From assembly GCA_937928635.1 (NCBI GenBank), contig CALFWM010000014.1:112819-176818 (forward strand): a stretch of DNA of 64,000 bases, in the 5' to 3' direction. Source of the stretch: an uncultured Sulfitobacter sp. (GTDB lineage: Bacteria; Pseudomonadota; Alphaproteobacteria; Rhodobacterales; Rhodobacteraceae). The notes under the pieces are model-generated. The model searched no databases. It saw nothing but the letters and a program-made list of their open reading frames with translations, and was not told where the DNA came from. Shown in pieces: positions 38,312 through 46,994 of the stretch. A program made the translations under genes and the position numbers. Within the stretch, counting starts at the first letter, position 1. Every line of letters starts with the position of its first letter.

Positions 38312-38377
38312 CTCGTCGCACGTTGATTTGGACCGTTTTGGGCGCGTTACGTGATACACTGTGCTTCCGGAACGTCG

Positions 38378-38761
38378 TCAGACGCTGTTGAACAGATGAA
38401 TATCTGTTGAGCCCTGCGCACTGCCTGGCAGGTCAGTGGGCGGCGGGCCGCTGTGGAGAATAGACCTCGTATTGCTCAATCGTAACGCAGCGCAGACACG
38501 TGTCACTTGATCCGGCGTCAGTGACACGTCGGTCAGTTGGCTGGCCAATCCTTCTGTCAACTTCGCTAAATCATGCAGGCCCTGATTGATGTGGTCCATT
38601 GATTGTAGCTCGCGAATCAGCATGTCAGGTAAAGAGTCATTGTTGGCAAGCACGCTGCTCACTGCGACCTCAAGGCTTGCAGTTTGTGTTGCAAAAACCT
38701 CCAATTGGGCAGCAACCCTGCGCAAAAGGGGATCAAGCGGCAATGCTGACGCGCTCTCCAT
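38378..38761 (-). CDS. Hypothetical protein of chemotaxis operon
   Basis: A protein of about 127 aa that I do not recognise. It is mostly helical by appearance, with LDPLLRRVAAQLEVFATQ and SMDHINQGLHDLAKLTEGLA, which could be coiled or a four-helix bundle such as a CheZ- or Hpt-like piece, but no phosphatase or phospho-His motif is evident. The ATG overlaps the stop of the upstream cheY (TGATG), so it is the last gene of the chemotaxis operon and likely acts with it. An alternative start lies 30 bp upstream. Confidence 0.65.
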   Translation of the reverse strand: MESASALPLDPLLRRVAAQLEVFATQTASLEVAVSSVLANNDSLPDMLIRELQSMDHINQGLHDLAKLTEGLASQLTDVSLTPDQVTRVCAALRLSNTRSILHSGPPPTDLPGSAQGSTDIHLFNSV

Positions 38762-39147
38762 CACAAAGCCCCTACTACCGTTTCTATGCATTTGCGCAGA
38801 TCTTCCGGGGCAAATGGCTTGGGCAAGTAGTTGTTCATGCCAAGTTTTTTACCCTGATCAATGATCTGTTGCTCTGTCCGACCAGTGATCAGCACAAACC
38901 CGATTTTCTGGGTTTGCGGCGTCGCGCGCAGATAGTGTAACAAATGCAGCCCATCCATTTCCGGCATGTTGTAATCCGAAATCACAAGGTGCACCGGCGA
39001 CTTGGCGAGGCTTTGCAGTGCCTGTTTTCCATTTTCGGCAGTGGCAACGTTTCGAACACCGAAACTGTCCAAGGCCTGCGTGATAAGTCCGCGGCTGGTG
39101 GACATATCATCTACCACCATAATTCGAATTTGGTCGCGTAGGGCCAT
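38761..39147 (-). CDS. CheY-like response regulator (second copy)
   Basis: A 128-aa single-domain receiver. It has the acidic pair in IRIMVVDDMSTSRG, the phospho-acceptor Asp in LVISDYNMPEMDG, the Thr in FVLITGRTEQ, and the Lys in YLPKPFAPEDL. It is a CheY-type output or phosphate sink of CheA. It sits after cheR (12-bp gap) and overlaps the next small gene. Confidence 0.88.
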   Translation of the reverse strand: MALRDQIRIMVVDDMSTSRGLITQALDSFGVRNVATAENGKQALQSLAKSPVHLVISDYNMPEMDGLHLLHYLRATPQTQKIGFVLITGRTEQQIIDQGKKLGMNNYLPKPFAPEDLRKCIETVVGAL

Positions 39148-39159
39148 GTAACGAGTCCT

Positions 39160-40014
39160 TTAGGAATGAATGGGTCGGTATGTGGTTGGGGCGATACACT
39201 CAAATCCAAAGCGTTCCGGGTTTGCGATCCGTTCAGAATGCCCCAGAAACAACAACCCGTCCGGGCGCAGCGCATTTCGGAACCTTGGCCAGAGATTGTT
39301 CTGCGTCTCGACATCAAAATAGATCACGACGTTACGGCAGAATATGGCATCAAATTTCGTTTTCATCGGCCAGGGTGCCAGCAGGTTTAACTGGTTGTAT
39401 CGAATAAGCTCTCTGAGCAGGCGGCCAGCGGTAAAAAGCGGTTCGTTTGCCGCGCAACTGCCTTGTTCAAAATACTTTTTCTTGAGATTGTGCGACGCGC
39501 CTTTTGTCATCCGTTCGGGATATGCGCCGGTCTGCGCAAATTTGACCACGACGGGGTCGATGTCTGTGGCGAGAATCCTGAAATCATTTGCTGCACATTC
39601 CGGCAATTGTTCCAGAATGCTCATGGCGATTGAAAGGGGTTCTTGCCCTTTGGAACACCCTGCGGACCACACCCGCATGACGGGGTTTGCGGACGTGTAA
39701 GCAATGCGAGAGGACAAGACATCAATCATCAGGTCAAAATGATGCTTCTCCCTGAAGAAATGAGACACATTGGTTGTCAGTGCTGAAATCAGTTGGGGCC
39801 GTTCGTCTTGTCCCTCATCAGACCGTACAAAGGCGCAGTATTGTGCAAATTCGGACAGGCCCAGGGCGCGCAGGCGATGACGCAAACGGGATTGTATCAT
39901 TGTCGTTTTTTCGGCCACAAGTGTCAGGCCGCTTTCACGATACGCCAGTTCTGCAATTGCGCGAAAGCTGTCCGGATCCAGTTCCGGTGGCGCTGAGAGG
40001 GCGATTCGCGGCAT
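39160..40014 (-). CDS. cheR: Chemotaxis protein methyltransferase CheR
   Basis: A 284-aa CheR that methylates glutamates of chemoreceptors using SAM. The N-terminal helical domain includes YRESGLTLVAEKTTMIQSRL; the SAM-binding region is MRVWSAGCSKGQEPLSIAM and FRILATDIDPVVVKFAQ; the catalytic domain continues to FDAIFCRNVVIYFD. The start ATG overlaps the cheW stop by one base. No receptor gene lies in the window and no cheB was found, so the counter-reaction is encoded elsewhere. Confidence 0.94.
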   Translation of the reverse strand: MPRIALSAPPELDPDSFRAIAELAYRESGLTLVAEKTTMIQSRLRHRLRALGLSEFAQYCAFVRSDEGQDERPQLISALTTNVSHFFREKHHFDLMIDVLSSRIAYTSANPVMRVWSAGCSKGQEPLSIAMSILEQLPECAANDFRILATDIDPVVVKFAQTGAYPERMTKGASHNLKKKYFEQGSCAANEPLFTAGRLLRELIRYNQLNLLAPWPMKTKFDAIFCRNVVIYFDVETQNNLWPRFRNALRPDGLLFLGHSERIANPERFGFECIAPTTYRPIHS

Positions 40015-40472
40015 CAGGCTGCGGCGCTTTCAGGCACTGTCACGGTCGCCGCGAGGTCAAGGACACGGATCATACGATCATCAATGAGCGTAAGCGCGCT
40101 GACAACGCCCTGGGTGGTTCCCGGGGCCATTTCGGGGGGCGGTTGCAGGTCATCCGGGCTGAGCGCGACAATGTCGGAGACCGCATCGACCAGAAGACCG
40201 GTCATCGTCTCACCTTGCTTGACGACAATGATCACATTGCGGTCGCTTTTTTCGCGCACCGGCAGGTCCAGCCGTTCGGCCAGATCCATCACCGGCAGCA
40301 CGGTGCCGCGCAAATTGATCACACCGCACATGTAACTTGGCGCATGGGGCAACGATGTGGTTCGGGTCCACCCGCGGATTTCGCGAACCGACATGATGTC
40401 CAATGCATAATCCTGATCGGCAAGGCGAAAGGTCAAAAGTTCGGTCAGGGCAGGGGCGGTTGAGCTGGTCAT
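40014..40472 (-). CDS. cheW: Chemotaxis coupling protein CheW
   Basis: A 152-aa CheW adaptor linking receptors to CheA. Recognised by LLTFRLADQDYALDIMSVRE at the start, the MCGVINLRGTVLPVMDLA motif, and TGLLVDAVSDIVAL. It overlaps cheA by 4 bp upstream and cheR by 1 bp downstream, forming a translationally coupled set. Confidence 0.94.
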   Translation of the reverse strand: MTSSTAPALTELLTFRLADQDYALDIMSVREIRGWTRTTSLPHAPSYMCGVINLRGTVLPVMDLAERLDLPVREKSDRNVIIVVKQGETMTGLLVDAVSDIVALSPDDLQPPPEMAPGTTQGVVSALTLIDDRMIRVLDLAATVTVPESAAA

Positions 40473-42718
40473 GCGATCATTCCTTCTGTCATTGGGGCGG
40501 GCCGCGCGGTCGAGGGGTTCAAGGATTGCGCGATGATATCGGAGGGATCAAGGATCAGGGCAATTTGGCCATCCCCAAGGATGGTCGCCGCCGCAATGCC
40601 TGGCGCGCGGTAGAGGCTTTCATCCAACCCTTTGATAACAACCTGCCGCTGGTCAACGATATTGTCGATCAACAGCGCAGCACGATTGCCATCCTCATGG
40701 GCGATCAGCAAAACCACAGAGCCTTCAAGGTCTTCTAATTCGTCGCGGTAACCCAGTTCTTTGCCAAGGTCGATGATCGGCACAAATCCATCCCGCACCC
40801 GCACCACCAATGCGCCGGGGCGCACCATTTCGACGTCGTTCTGCGTGAGAGTGACGGTTTCAATGACCAGATTAAGCGGCAGCACCAGTGTTTCACGGGC
40901 AACCTCAATCACCATCCCATCCAGGACCGCCAGTGTGAGCGGTAAGGAAATGGAAAAAGTGGTGCCAATCCCGGGATCAGAACTAATGGTGATCCGCCCG
41001 CCAAGGGCCTGTATTGCCGTGCGCACCACGTCCATGCCAACCCCCCTGCCGGACAGATCGGACACCTCTGTTGCCGTGGAAAACCCTGGCAGGAACAGCA
41101 GATTGTCAATTTCGCTACTGCTGGGGGTCGCATCAGCCGGGATCAGCCCCTTGTCAATTGCGATTTGCAAAACTTTGGGGCGATTGATGCCACCGCCATC
41201 ATCGCTGATTTCAATGACAACCCGACCGGAGCGGTGTGCGGCCGACAATGAGACCTGCCCTTGCGCCGGTTTGCCCGCTGCCAGGCGCTCACTTGTGGTT
41301 TCAAGGCCGTGATCTACAGCGTTTCGGATTATGTGGGTCAAAGGGTCAGCCAGGCGTTCAATGACAGTCTTGTCAACTTCGGTGGTTTCGCCCTCTGTGC
41401 GCAACCGCACGTCTTTTGCAACAGCGGCGGAGGATTCCCGCACGATCCGCGACATTCTTTGGAACAGGGATTTGACGGGCTGTGCGCGGATCATCATCAC
41501 GCTGTCCTGAATGTCACGGGTGAGGCGTTGAAACTCCTCCAGTCCATTCATCGCATTTGAGTGTGGCGAAAGGCCGGATTGTTCCAGACTTTGGCTTAAC
41601 ATCGCCTGATTGATCACCAACTCGCCCACGAGATTGACGAGGCGTTCAATGCGGTCCAGATCGACACGCACCACGGATTTTGCGGCGTTCGGCGCGGCTT
41701 TGTCTTTTGTGGCTGCGGGTTTAGGACTTGCCGCCGGACTTGGAGCAGGCGTTGCGCTTGGCTCTGGGGTGATCTGCGGTGGGCTTTCCGGTTCAGGCGG
41801 CAATGTCGGAAAGCGGGAGTCCATTGATGTCGGGATGGCGGCAGGTGACAGAGTTGGTTCCACGTCAAGGTCAGGCCCTTTGGTGCTCACTATTTCTAAG
41901 GTGCACAGCCCTTCAACAAACTCGAAGATGGACTGTATTTCAGCCTCATCCGCTTCGGTTTTCAGAGAGATTTGCCAGGACAGATGGGGTGCCTCTGGCG
42001 TAAGTGCTGCAAGCGCGGGCAAACGAGAGGCATCGCAGTTGACATTGATGTCGCCAAGCGCTTCCAGATTGCGAAACAGCAGCGCGGGTTCGTTTCCAGT
42101 CTCAAACAACTCAATACTGGGGGTAAATGTAATTTCATAGTTGCCAGGGCGTTCTTCTTCCCCTGCATCATCCGCCAGCGGAAAAGGCGGAAGGTCAGCG
42201 GGTTCAGGCAGCTCAAATGGCATAGCCGCATCAGCGGTTTCGTCTCCCAATGTGAGGTCAAGTGTCAGCGCTTTGGGGGAAAAATCTATCTCCGGCCCAG
42301 GCTTTTCCTGCATTATGGGGGGGCCACCTGTCAGTGCATCCAAAAGCTCCAAAATTTCCTCGGACCGGACCTCAGGCAGGGGCGCATCATCCCGGCAAAC
42401 CCTGACCAGATCGGCCAAATGGTCTGCGCATTGAAAAAAGACCTTCAGCGCGTTTGCCTCAACCTGCATCTGCCCGGTGCGTACCAGATCCAGCACCGTT
42501 TCAAACCGATGGGCAAACCGAACAAGACCCTCCAGACTGAACGCGCCAGCCCCCCCTTTGATGGAATGCACTGCGCGAAACACGACGTTGATTGTTTCAT
42601 CATCCGCCTCATCGTCCTCGATGACTTGCAGGCCGTCCTGCAAGGCTTCCAAGAGTTCCTCACACTCAATAAAGAAAGAGGCGCGGATTTCGGCCATGGG
42701 ATCGTGGGGAGTGCTCAT
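40469..42718 (-). CDS. cheA: Chemotaxis histidine kinase CheA
   Basis: A 749-aa CheA. P1 carries phospho-His51 in AVHSIKGGAGAFSLEG. A long acidic, Pro-rich linker follows (about residues 150-340), then the P3 dimerisation helices with DLDRIERLVNLVGELVINQ, the P4 ATPase with LTHIIRNAVDHGLET, ISDDGGGIN and LSGRGVGMDVV, and a CheW-like P5 with GVGR-type PIIDLGKELGYR. It is complete in all functional motifs. Overlaps cheW by 4 bp. Confidence 0.95.
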   Translation of the reverse strand: MSTPHDPMAEIRASFFIECEELLEALQDGLQVIEDDEADDETINVVFRAVHSIKGGAGAFSLEGLVRFAHRFETVLDLVRTGQMQVEANALKVFFQCADHLADLVRVCRDDAPLPEVRSEEILELLDALTGGPPIMQEKPGPEIDFSPKALTLDLTLGDETADAAMPFELPEPADLPPFPLADDAGEEERPGNYEITFTPSIELFETGNEPALLFRNLEALGDINVNCDASRLPALAALTPEAPHLSWQISLKTEADEAEIQSIFEFVEGLCTLEIVSTKGPDLDVEPTLSPAAIPTSMDSRFPTLPPEPESPPQITPEPSATPAPSPAASPKPAATKDKAAPNAAKSVVRVDLDRIERLVNLVGELVINQAMLSQSLEQSGLSPHSNAMNGLEEFQRLTRDIQDSVMMIRAQPVKSLFQRMSRIVRESSAAVAKDVRLRTEGETTEVDKTVIERLADPLTHIIRNAVDHGLETTSERLAAGKPAQGQVSLSAAHRSGRVVIEISDDGGGINRPKVLQIAIDKGLIPADATPSSSEIDNLLFLPGFSTATEVSDLSGRGVGMDVVRTAIQALGGRITISSDPGIGTTFSISLPLTLAVLDGMVIEVARETLVLPLNLVIETVTLTQNDVEMVRPGALVVRVRDGFVPIIDLGKELGYRDELEDLEGSVVLLIAHEDGNRAALLIDNIVDQRQVVIKGLDESLYRAPGIAAATILGDGQIALILDPSDIIAQSLNPSTARPAPMTEGMIA

Positions 42719-42727
42719 AGGGCGGTC

Positions 42728-43093
42728 CTATCCCGCAACCATATGCAGCGCTTTGACAAGTTTTGTCGGGTCAAAAGGTTTGACAATCCAGCCGGTCGCG
42801 CCGGCCTTGCGGGCCCGCTCCTTGAGTTCGGGGGCGGCCTCAGTGGTGAGGACAAGGATGGGGGTGGCGCGGTGATTGTCTTGTGCGCGCACCGCATCAA
42901 TAAAGCCAAATCCGTCCATGCGCGGCATATTGATGTCTGTGATGATCGCGTCAGGTTTGATGCCGTCCAGCACCTCAATGCCGTGCATGCCGTCATCCGC
43001 CGTGTGCACGGTAAACCCCTCTGGTAAAAGGGCCAGTCGGATCATGTCCCGCATGGTGCGACTGTCATCAACCGCAAGGATATTCAGGGTCAT
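42728..43093 (-). CDS. cheY: CheY-like response regulator (first copy)
   Basis: A 121-aa receiver-domain protein, typical CheY: acidic pocket ILAVDDSRTMRDMIRLAL, phospho-acceptor Asp in IITDINMPRMDG, Thr in ILVLTTEAAPE and Lys in WIVKPFDPTKL. It lies between the STAS protein (4-bp overlap) and cheA (9-bp gap). Confidence 0.92.
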   Translation of the reverse strand: MTLNILAVDDSRTMRDMIRLALLPEGFTVHTADDGMHGIEVLDGIKPDAIITDINMPRMDGFGFIDAVRAQDNHRATPILVLTTEAAPELKERARKAGATGWIVKPFDPTKLVKALHMVAG

Positions 43094-43365
43094 GGCTGCC
43101 CCTCCATAATCGTTTCAGGGCTCGTCCCCAACAGGCGCATTTGGGTGATGACACGGTCATTCATGTTGTAAAGCGCAAAGGTTTTGCCCGCTTCATTGGC
43201 CCGGCGCGCCGCCGCGATCATCAGTTGCAGACACAAGGCGCCAAGGTGGGTTACCTTGCCCAAATCCAATGTCACGTCTTGCGCTTCACGGGCGAGCAGA
43301 TCCGCGTGCAGGGTCGCTGCGGCAGAAATGTCCAGTTTGGCGGGTAAAATAATCTCCTCAGTCAT
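43090..43365 (-). CDS. STAS-domain protein of chemotaxis operon
   Basis: A 91-aa single STAS (anti-sigma-factor antagonist-like) domain. The pattern ILPAKLDISAAATLHADLL, then VTLDLGKVTHLGALCLQLMI, has the beta-alpha structure; the usual phospho-Ser/Thr position reads HLGALC, so the phosphorylatable Ser is replaced. It is the first gene of the chemotaxis operon and overlaps cheY by 4 bp. A partner anti-sigma factor is not present; its input to chemotaxis is unknown. Confidence 0.82.
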   Translation of the reverse strand: MTEEIILPAKLDISAAATLHADLLAREAQDVTLDLGKVTHLGALCLQLMIAAARRANEAGKTFALYNMNDRVITQMRLLGTSPETIMEGQP

Positions 43366-43452
43366 GACAAATCTCTGGTTTTTGTTCTGAAAAGTCAGCC
43401 ATGTGTCGCACTCCGCTGGTCTCCGGGATAAGCCTGTGTAGGGGCGCTTGGG

Positions 43453-43467
43453 TTAATTCCGGGTTAC
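43453..43467 (-). promoter_or_regulatory. CtrA-like site before the chemotaxis operon
   Basis: On the minus strand GTAA-CCCGGAA-TTAAC, one mismatch from TTAA-N7-TTAAC, about 88 bp before the first chemotaxis gene. Chemotaxis genes are usual CtrA targets in this family, so the match is plausible but not exact. Confidence 0.4.
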
Positions 43468-43532
43468 CATTTGCCGGTTCTGATACAGATTGAGAGTGGC
43501 GAAATCGCATGGCCCATCTGTCCCCGGTGCCA

Positions 43533-43569
43533 AACAAAAAAAAGGGCCACCGCGTCTAAGCGATGACCC
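43533..43569 (-). terminator. Rho-independent terminator after methyltransferase
   Basis: On the minus strand GGGTCATCGC and GCGGTGGCCC form a 10-bp stem (two G-U pairs) followed by a run of T (complement of 43536-43543). It lies 31 bp beyond the end of the methyltetrahydrofolate methyltransferase gene. Confidence 0.88.
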
Positions 43570-43599
43570 TGATTACAGATTTTTTGAGAGAGCCTGGTG

Positions 43600-44682
43600 T
43601 CAGGCGCGGCGGCGGCGTCCACCAGTGCGTCCGGCACGCCCGCGGCCTTCTTCACCTGCTTTTGGTGCAACTTTGTTGGTTCTGATCCACTCGCCGCCAT
43701 GTGGGTCGCGGTCAAACAGGAAATTGGCCGCGCGAATGGCCTCCATTTCCTTGCCCGCGCGGGCTTGCGTCGATCCCATCCCAAAAAGCTGAACAAAAGA
43801 TTCGTCGCTCATCCCCTCAGGCAGAACCACCCCCAGCGCGTCCAATTCCGCCTTTTTCTCTGCGATCTTTTTTGCAGAGACGGGCAGGGCGACCGGGTTC
43901 ATGATTGCGCTGGTCATGCCGACCCCCATCGCCATGGGCAAAAACGCGTTGTTGATGCCGTGCCGGTTGGGCAAACCAAAGCTGATGTTGGAGGCGCCAC
44001 ACGTGGTGTTCACGCCCAGTTCTTCGCGCAGACGGCGCACCAGCGTAAACACCTGATGCCCGGCCGTGGCCATCGCGCCAATCGGCATCACCAGCGGGTC
44101 CACCACGATGTCATGGGCAGGGATGCCAAAGTCGGCGGCGCGTTCCACGATCTTTTTGGCAACGGCAAAGCGCACATCGGGGTCTTCGGAAATGCCGGTG
44201 TCGTCATTGGAAATCGCCACCACGGGCACGTTATATTTCTTGACCAGTGGCAGCACGAGTTCCAGGCGTTCTTCCTCGCCCGTCACGGAGTTCAGCAAGG
44301 GGCGCCCTTCGCAGGCCTCCAGCCCGTTTTCCAGCGCACCGGGCACAGAACTGTCAATGCAGATCGGCAAGTCACTGACCGCCTGCACCCGTTTGATCAG
44401 CTCTGGCATCAGCGTCGGCTCAACAAAGTTGTTGTCCGCATAACGGGGGTCTTCGGCCATTTTGTTGGAGAAGACAGCACCGGAGTTCACATCCAGAATG
44501 CCCGCACCTGCGTTGGTCTGGGCAACCGCGTCGGCCTCCACGCGGGAATAATCGCCGCGCTCCAGCTCTTCTGAAAGGACCTTACGCCCGGTGGGGTTGA
44601 TCCGCTCGCCAATGACGCAGAACGGTTGGTCAAAGCCGATGATGGCGGTCTTGGTTTTGGATTCGACAATCGTTTGTGTCAT
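43600..44682 (-). CDS. Methyltetrahydrofolate:corrinoid methyltransferase family protein
   Basis: A 360-aa pterin-binding TIM-barrel protein of the MeTr/AcsE/MtgA type, transferring methyl between tetrahydrofolate and a corrinoid. Indicators are CVIGERINPTGRKVLSEEL, AGAGILDVNSGAV, LPICIDSSVPGALENGL and LLNSVTGEEERL. The C-terminus carries a basic tail (GRAGRTGGRRRRA) similar to the RACo tail at 28634. With the MetF-like gene and RACo it forms the C1 machinery for demethylating compounds such as glycine betaine or methylamines; which one is not settled. A terminator follows at 43533. Confidence 0.88.
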   Translation of the reverse strand: MTQTIVESKTKTAIIGFDQPFCVIGERINPTGRKVLSEELERGDYSRVEADAVAQTNAGAGILDVNSGAVFSNKMAEDPRYADNNFVEPTLMPELIKRVQAVSDLPICIDSSVPGALENGLEACEGRPLLNSVTGEEERLELVLPLVKKYNVPVVAISNDDTGISEDPDVRFAVAKKIVERAADFGIPAHDIVVDPLVMPIGAMATAGHQVFTLVRRLREELGVNTTCGASNISFGLPNRHGINNAFLPMAMGVGMTSAIMNPVALPVSAKKIAEKKAELDALGVVLPEGMSDESFVQLFGMGSTQARAGKEMEAIRAANFLFDRDPHGGEWIRTNKVAPKAGEEGRGRAGRTGGRRRRA

Positions 44683-44804
44683 GGGGGATCCTTGTTAGGC
44701 GCAGATGTGAAAAGGAACAGCCTGCCCGACGGACACACTGGAACAAACTTGCGCCGGATTGGGGGCAAGGGAGGCGGGGGGATGAGTGGCGTGGGACCGC
44801 GGCG

Positions 44805-45227
44805 CTATTGCTGCCGTTGGCAGTGTGTTTCGACGGTGTCGCCGGTCTGGGGATGTTGGAAACGATAGTTCAGAAAGTTTGGATTCCCCGTGGGGCGCCC
44901 GAAGATTGAGAACATCGCGTGGTTGCCATCCTGGGGCTGCATCTGAAAGCGAAACAGATAGGCGTTTGCACTGGCGTCGGGCGGGGACAGCAGCCAACGA
45001 CCATAGCCGCGCACGTAGATGACGCGGCTGGTCTGGGCATAAACGATGGAGCCCTGATGGATCAGCGTCTGGTCCGGATTGACCTGCATTTGCACATCTA
45101 TGGACACGATATTGGAGTTTGACACGCAGTGCCAAATCCCGGCGGGGTTTGAGGGTTGGATCTGAGCCACAAGTGCTGCGGGCATAAGACCGATCACCAC
45201 GGCCAGACAGAAACGGGAAAAACGCAT
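44805..45227 (-). CDS. Small secreted hypothetical protein
   Basis: A protein of 140 aa that I do not recognise. MRFSRFCLAVVIGLMPAALV then AQ is a clear Sec signal peptide with AxA-like cleavage. The mature part has two Cys (IWHCVSN near the start and ETHCQRQQ at the very end) likely to form a disulfide, and a beta-rich central part with VYAQTSRVIYVRGYG. The start at 45227 gives the signal peptide; an in-frame ATG at 45238 would add 3-4 residues. It sits between the C1 genes on the same strand but its link to them is unclear. Confidence 0.6.
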   Translation of the reverse strand: MRFSRFCLAVVIGLMPAALVAQIQPSNPAGIWHCVSNSNIVSIDVQMQVNPDQTLIHQGSIVYAQTSRVIYVRGYGRWLLSPPDASANAYLFRFQMQPQDGNHAMFSIFGRPTGNPNFLNYRFQHPQTGDTVETHCQRQQ

Positions 45228-45351
45228 ATCTATCACCATTTTGAAAATCAATTTGTGACATCGTAAACGTGGGTCCGCCTGTTTTCCAAGGTGTTTCAAC
45301 CATTGCGCGAGAGCCTTCGCGCGTTGGGGTTTGGGTGCTTTTGCGCGCGTG

Positions 45352-46284
45352 TCAGTGCTCTGTCTTGTTTGCAGGACGGGCGGAGGCCCCGCCATGTTCA
45401 ATCGCCCAATTGGCATTAGTCTTAATCCCGCCCAGGGGGAAGAAGTGCACATGGGAAATGTTGAAATCCGGGGTTGTGGCCTTGTGCGCTGCAAGCTGGG
45501 TCAACACCTCTGTGGGCTCATAGGGCAGCAAGAGTTTGGTCACATCCATCGCACGTTTTTGCAGCACTTTCAGGGAGGGGCCAACGCCGCAGGCAATGGC
45601 GAACTTGATCAGGGTTTGCAACTTGGCGGGCCCTGCGATGCCAATGTGCACGGGCAGGGTGATGCCACGTTCCTTCAGGCTGTTGGCCCAGTCAATGATT
45701 GGGCCGGCCTCAAAGGCAAATTGCGTGGCAATCGCCATGTCCGCGTCGGTACGGGCCTGAAAGTCGTTCTTCCAGTGCAGGGCGGCATCCACACCTGCGG
45801 TGCCGGTCTTGTCGATGTCGCGGTTGCCCTCGGGGTGGCCTGCCACATGCAGGCGTTCAAATCCGGCCTGATCAAACAACCCGGTTTCCATCAGTTGCAT
45901 GGAATCTGAGAAGTCGCCATACGCAGAGGCAACCCCACCGGCCAGCAACAAGGCCTGTTTGATGTCTGCCTCGCCCTGATACATGGCAATCCAATTGGCC
46001 AATGTGGCCTTGTCCTTGATGATGCGCGCGGGAAAATGCGGCATGACCTTATAGCCATCCGCCGTCAGACGTTTTGCCGTGGCGACCATATCCTCAATCG
46101 GCGTGCCCTCGATATGCGCGATGTACACGCGGGTGCCCTCGGGCAGCAGGTCGCGAAAGTTCTCTACCTTCTCGGCGGTGCGCGGCATCACCTCGATGGA
46201 ATAATCCTTCAAAAACGCTTCAACCGCTGGTTTCTGGGCCGTTTCAGGTGCCGTATCCTTGCGGCGGAAATTCAGCAGAGACAT
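45352..46284 (-). CDS. Methylenetetrahydrofolate reductase family protein
   Basis: A 310-aa MetF-like flavoprotein TIM barrel. Features include SIEVMPRTAEKVENF (start of the barrel), MPHFPARIIKDKATL, LLLAGGVASAYGDFSDSMQL, HVAGHPEGNRDIDKTG and FEAGPIIDWANSLKERG, all family-like though divergent from methionine-pathway MetF. It probably interconverts methylene- and methyl-tetrahydrofolate in the C1 demethylation route. The ATG at 46284 follows AAGGA. It overlaps nothing but lies 28 bp downstream of the PF13769-like gene, a constant pair in this group as far as I recall. Confidence 0.83.
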   Translation of the reverse strand: MSLLNFRRKDTAPETAQKPAVEAFLKDYSIEVMPRTAEKVENFRDLLPEGTRVYIAHIEGTPIEDMVATAKRLTADGYKVMPHFPARIIKDKATLANWIAMYQGEADIKQALLLAGGVASAYGDFSDSMQLMETGLFDQAGFERLHVAGHPEGNRDIDKTGTAGVDAALHWKNDFQARTDADMAIATQFAFEAGPIIDWANSLKERGITLPVHIGIAGPAKLQTLIKFAIACGVGPSLKVLQKRAMDVTKLLLPYEPTEVLTQLAAHKATTPDFNISHVHFFPLGGIKTNANWAIEHGGASARPANKTEH

Positions 46285-46312
46285 AAGAGCATCCTTCAGT
46301 CTTTGGGGTGGG

Positions 46313-46609
46313 TTACGCCCAGCCATCGTTGTCAATCAGCGCCTTCAGACGCACCTTGTCGTAATCATTATCAAGGGTCTGGGCTTGGGCATCTGCAACC
46401 GCATTTGCCTCCCCCTCGACGCGAAAGGGCTCTGCCTTGCGCCAATCCGCCATATAGGCATCGCTGTTCTCGGCTCCGATTTTCATCGCAACCCGGTCAA
46501 TCGCCTGCTCAAACCGCTCTGGCAACGGCCGTTTTGAACCGCGACGGCCCTTGCCGACAATCACCTGCGCGGGGATATCGCGCCAATATACGATGGTCAC
46601 ATCTACCAT
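46313..46609 (-). CDS. Small PF13769-like protein ('virulence factor' family)
   Basis: A 98-aa protein with DVTIVYWRDIPAQVIVGKGR near the start, the family hallmark. The name 'virulence factor' comes from annotation transfer and says nothing of function. It is the first gene of a set with the MetF-like reductase (28 bp downstream), so a C1-metabolism role, for example an assembly or regulatory partner, is more likely. Basic central part (GRRGSKRPLPERFEQA) and no catalytic motif visible. The ATG at 46609 follows AGGAA. Confidence 0.78.
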   Translation of the reverse strand: MVDVTIVYWRDIPAQVIVGKGRRGSKRPLPERFEQAIDRVAMKIGAENSDAYMADWRKAEPFRVEGEANAVADAQAQTLDNDYDKVRLKALIDNDGWA

Positions 46610-46827
46610 GTGCTAATTCCTGCCCTTGGTCCCTTAGAATCTGTGTAGCCCTTTCACACCCCATGTCGGTCCCGTTTTCGACTGAACGCGGTACATCCGC
46701 GACGTGCAGGAGATAACCCATGCACCGCAGTGGCGCGAGGGCATGGGAGCCCCAAAATATTCAATATCTTTGTGAGCCGGGCACCTGGACAGCGATCTGC
46801 ACTGGCGTCCCCTCTTTCTGGCCATAG

Positions 46828-46881
46828 CTCTTCCCGGAGAGTGTGAGAGGCAGCGCCTCTCATTGACCAGCGTGCTGGTCA
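46828..46881 (+). repeat. Two-hairpin intergenic repeat, copy before ppx
   Basis: Hairpin TGAGAGGC-AGC-GCCTCTCA (46844-46862) followed by hairpin TGACCAGC-GT-GCTGGTCA (46864-46881), preceded by CTTCCCGGAGAGTG. It matches the plan of the copies at 19691 and 30763. The rest of the 385-bp gap (46610-46994) holds no convincing gene. Confidence 0.6.
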
Positions 46882-46994
46882 TCGCCTGCACGGGGCTGAC
46901 CGTCTTGTGCTGGGAGGCATACGGGTGTTTGGCGCTTGCACCGGCGTGTGACAGTGCTTACTCTAATCCTAACTCGAAATGAAAGGCGCAAAGA

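Noticed and set aside
46610..46760. Possible cobalamin or SAM riboswitch before the C1 genes
   Set aside because: No B12-box or other recognisable aptamer core found on reading.
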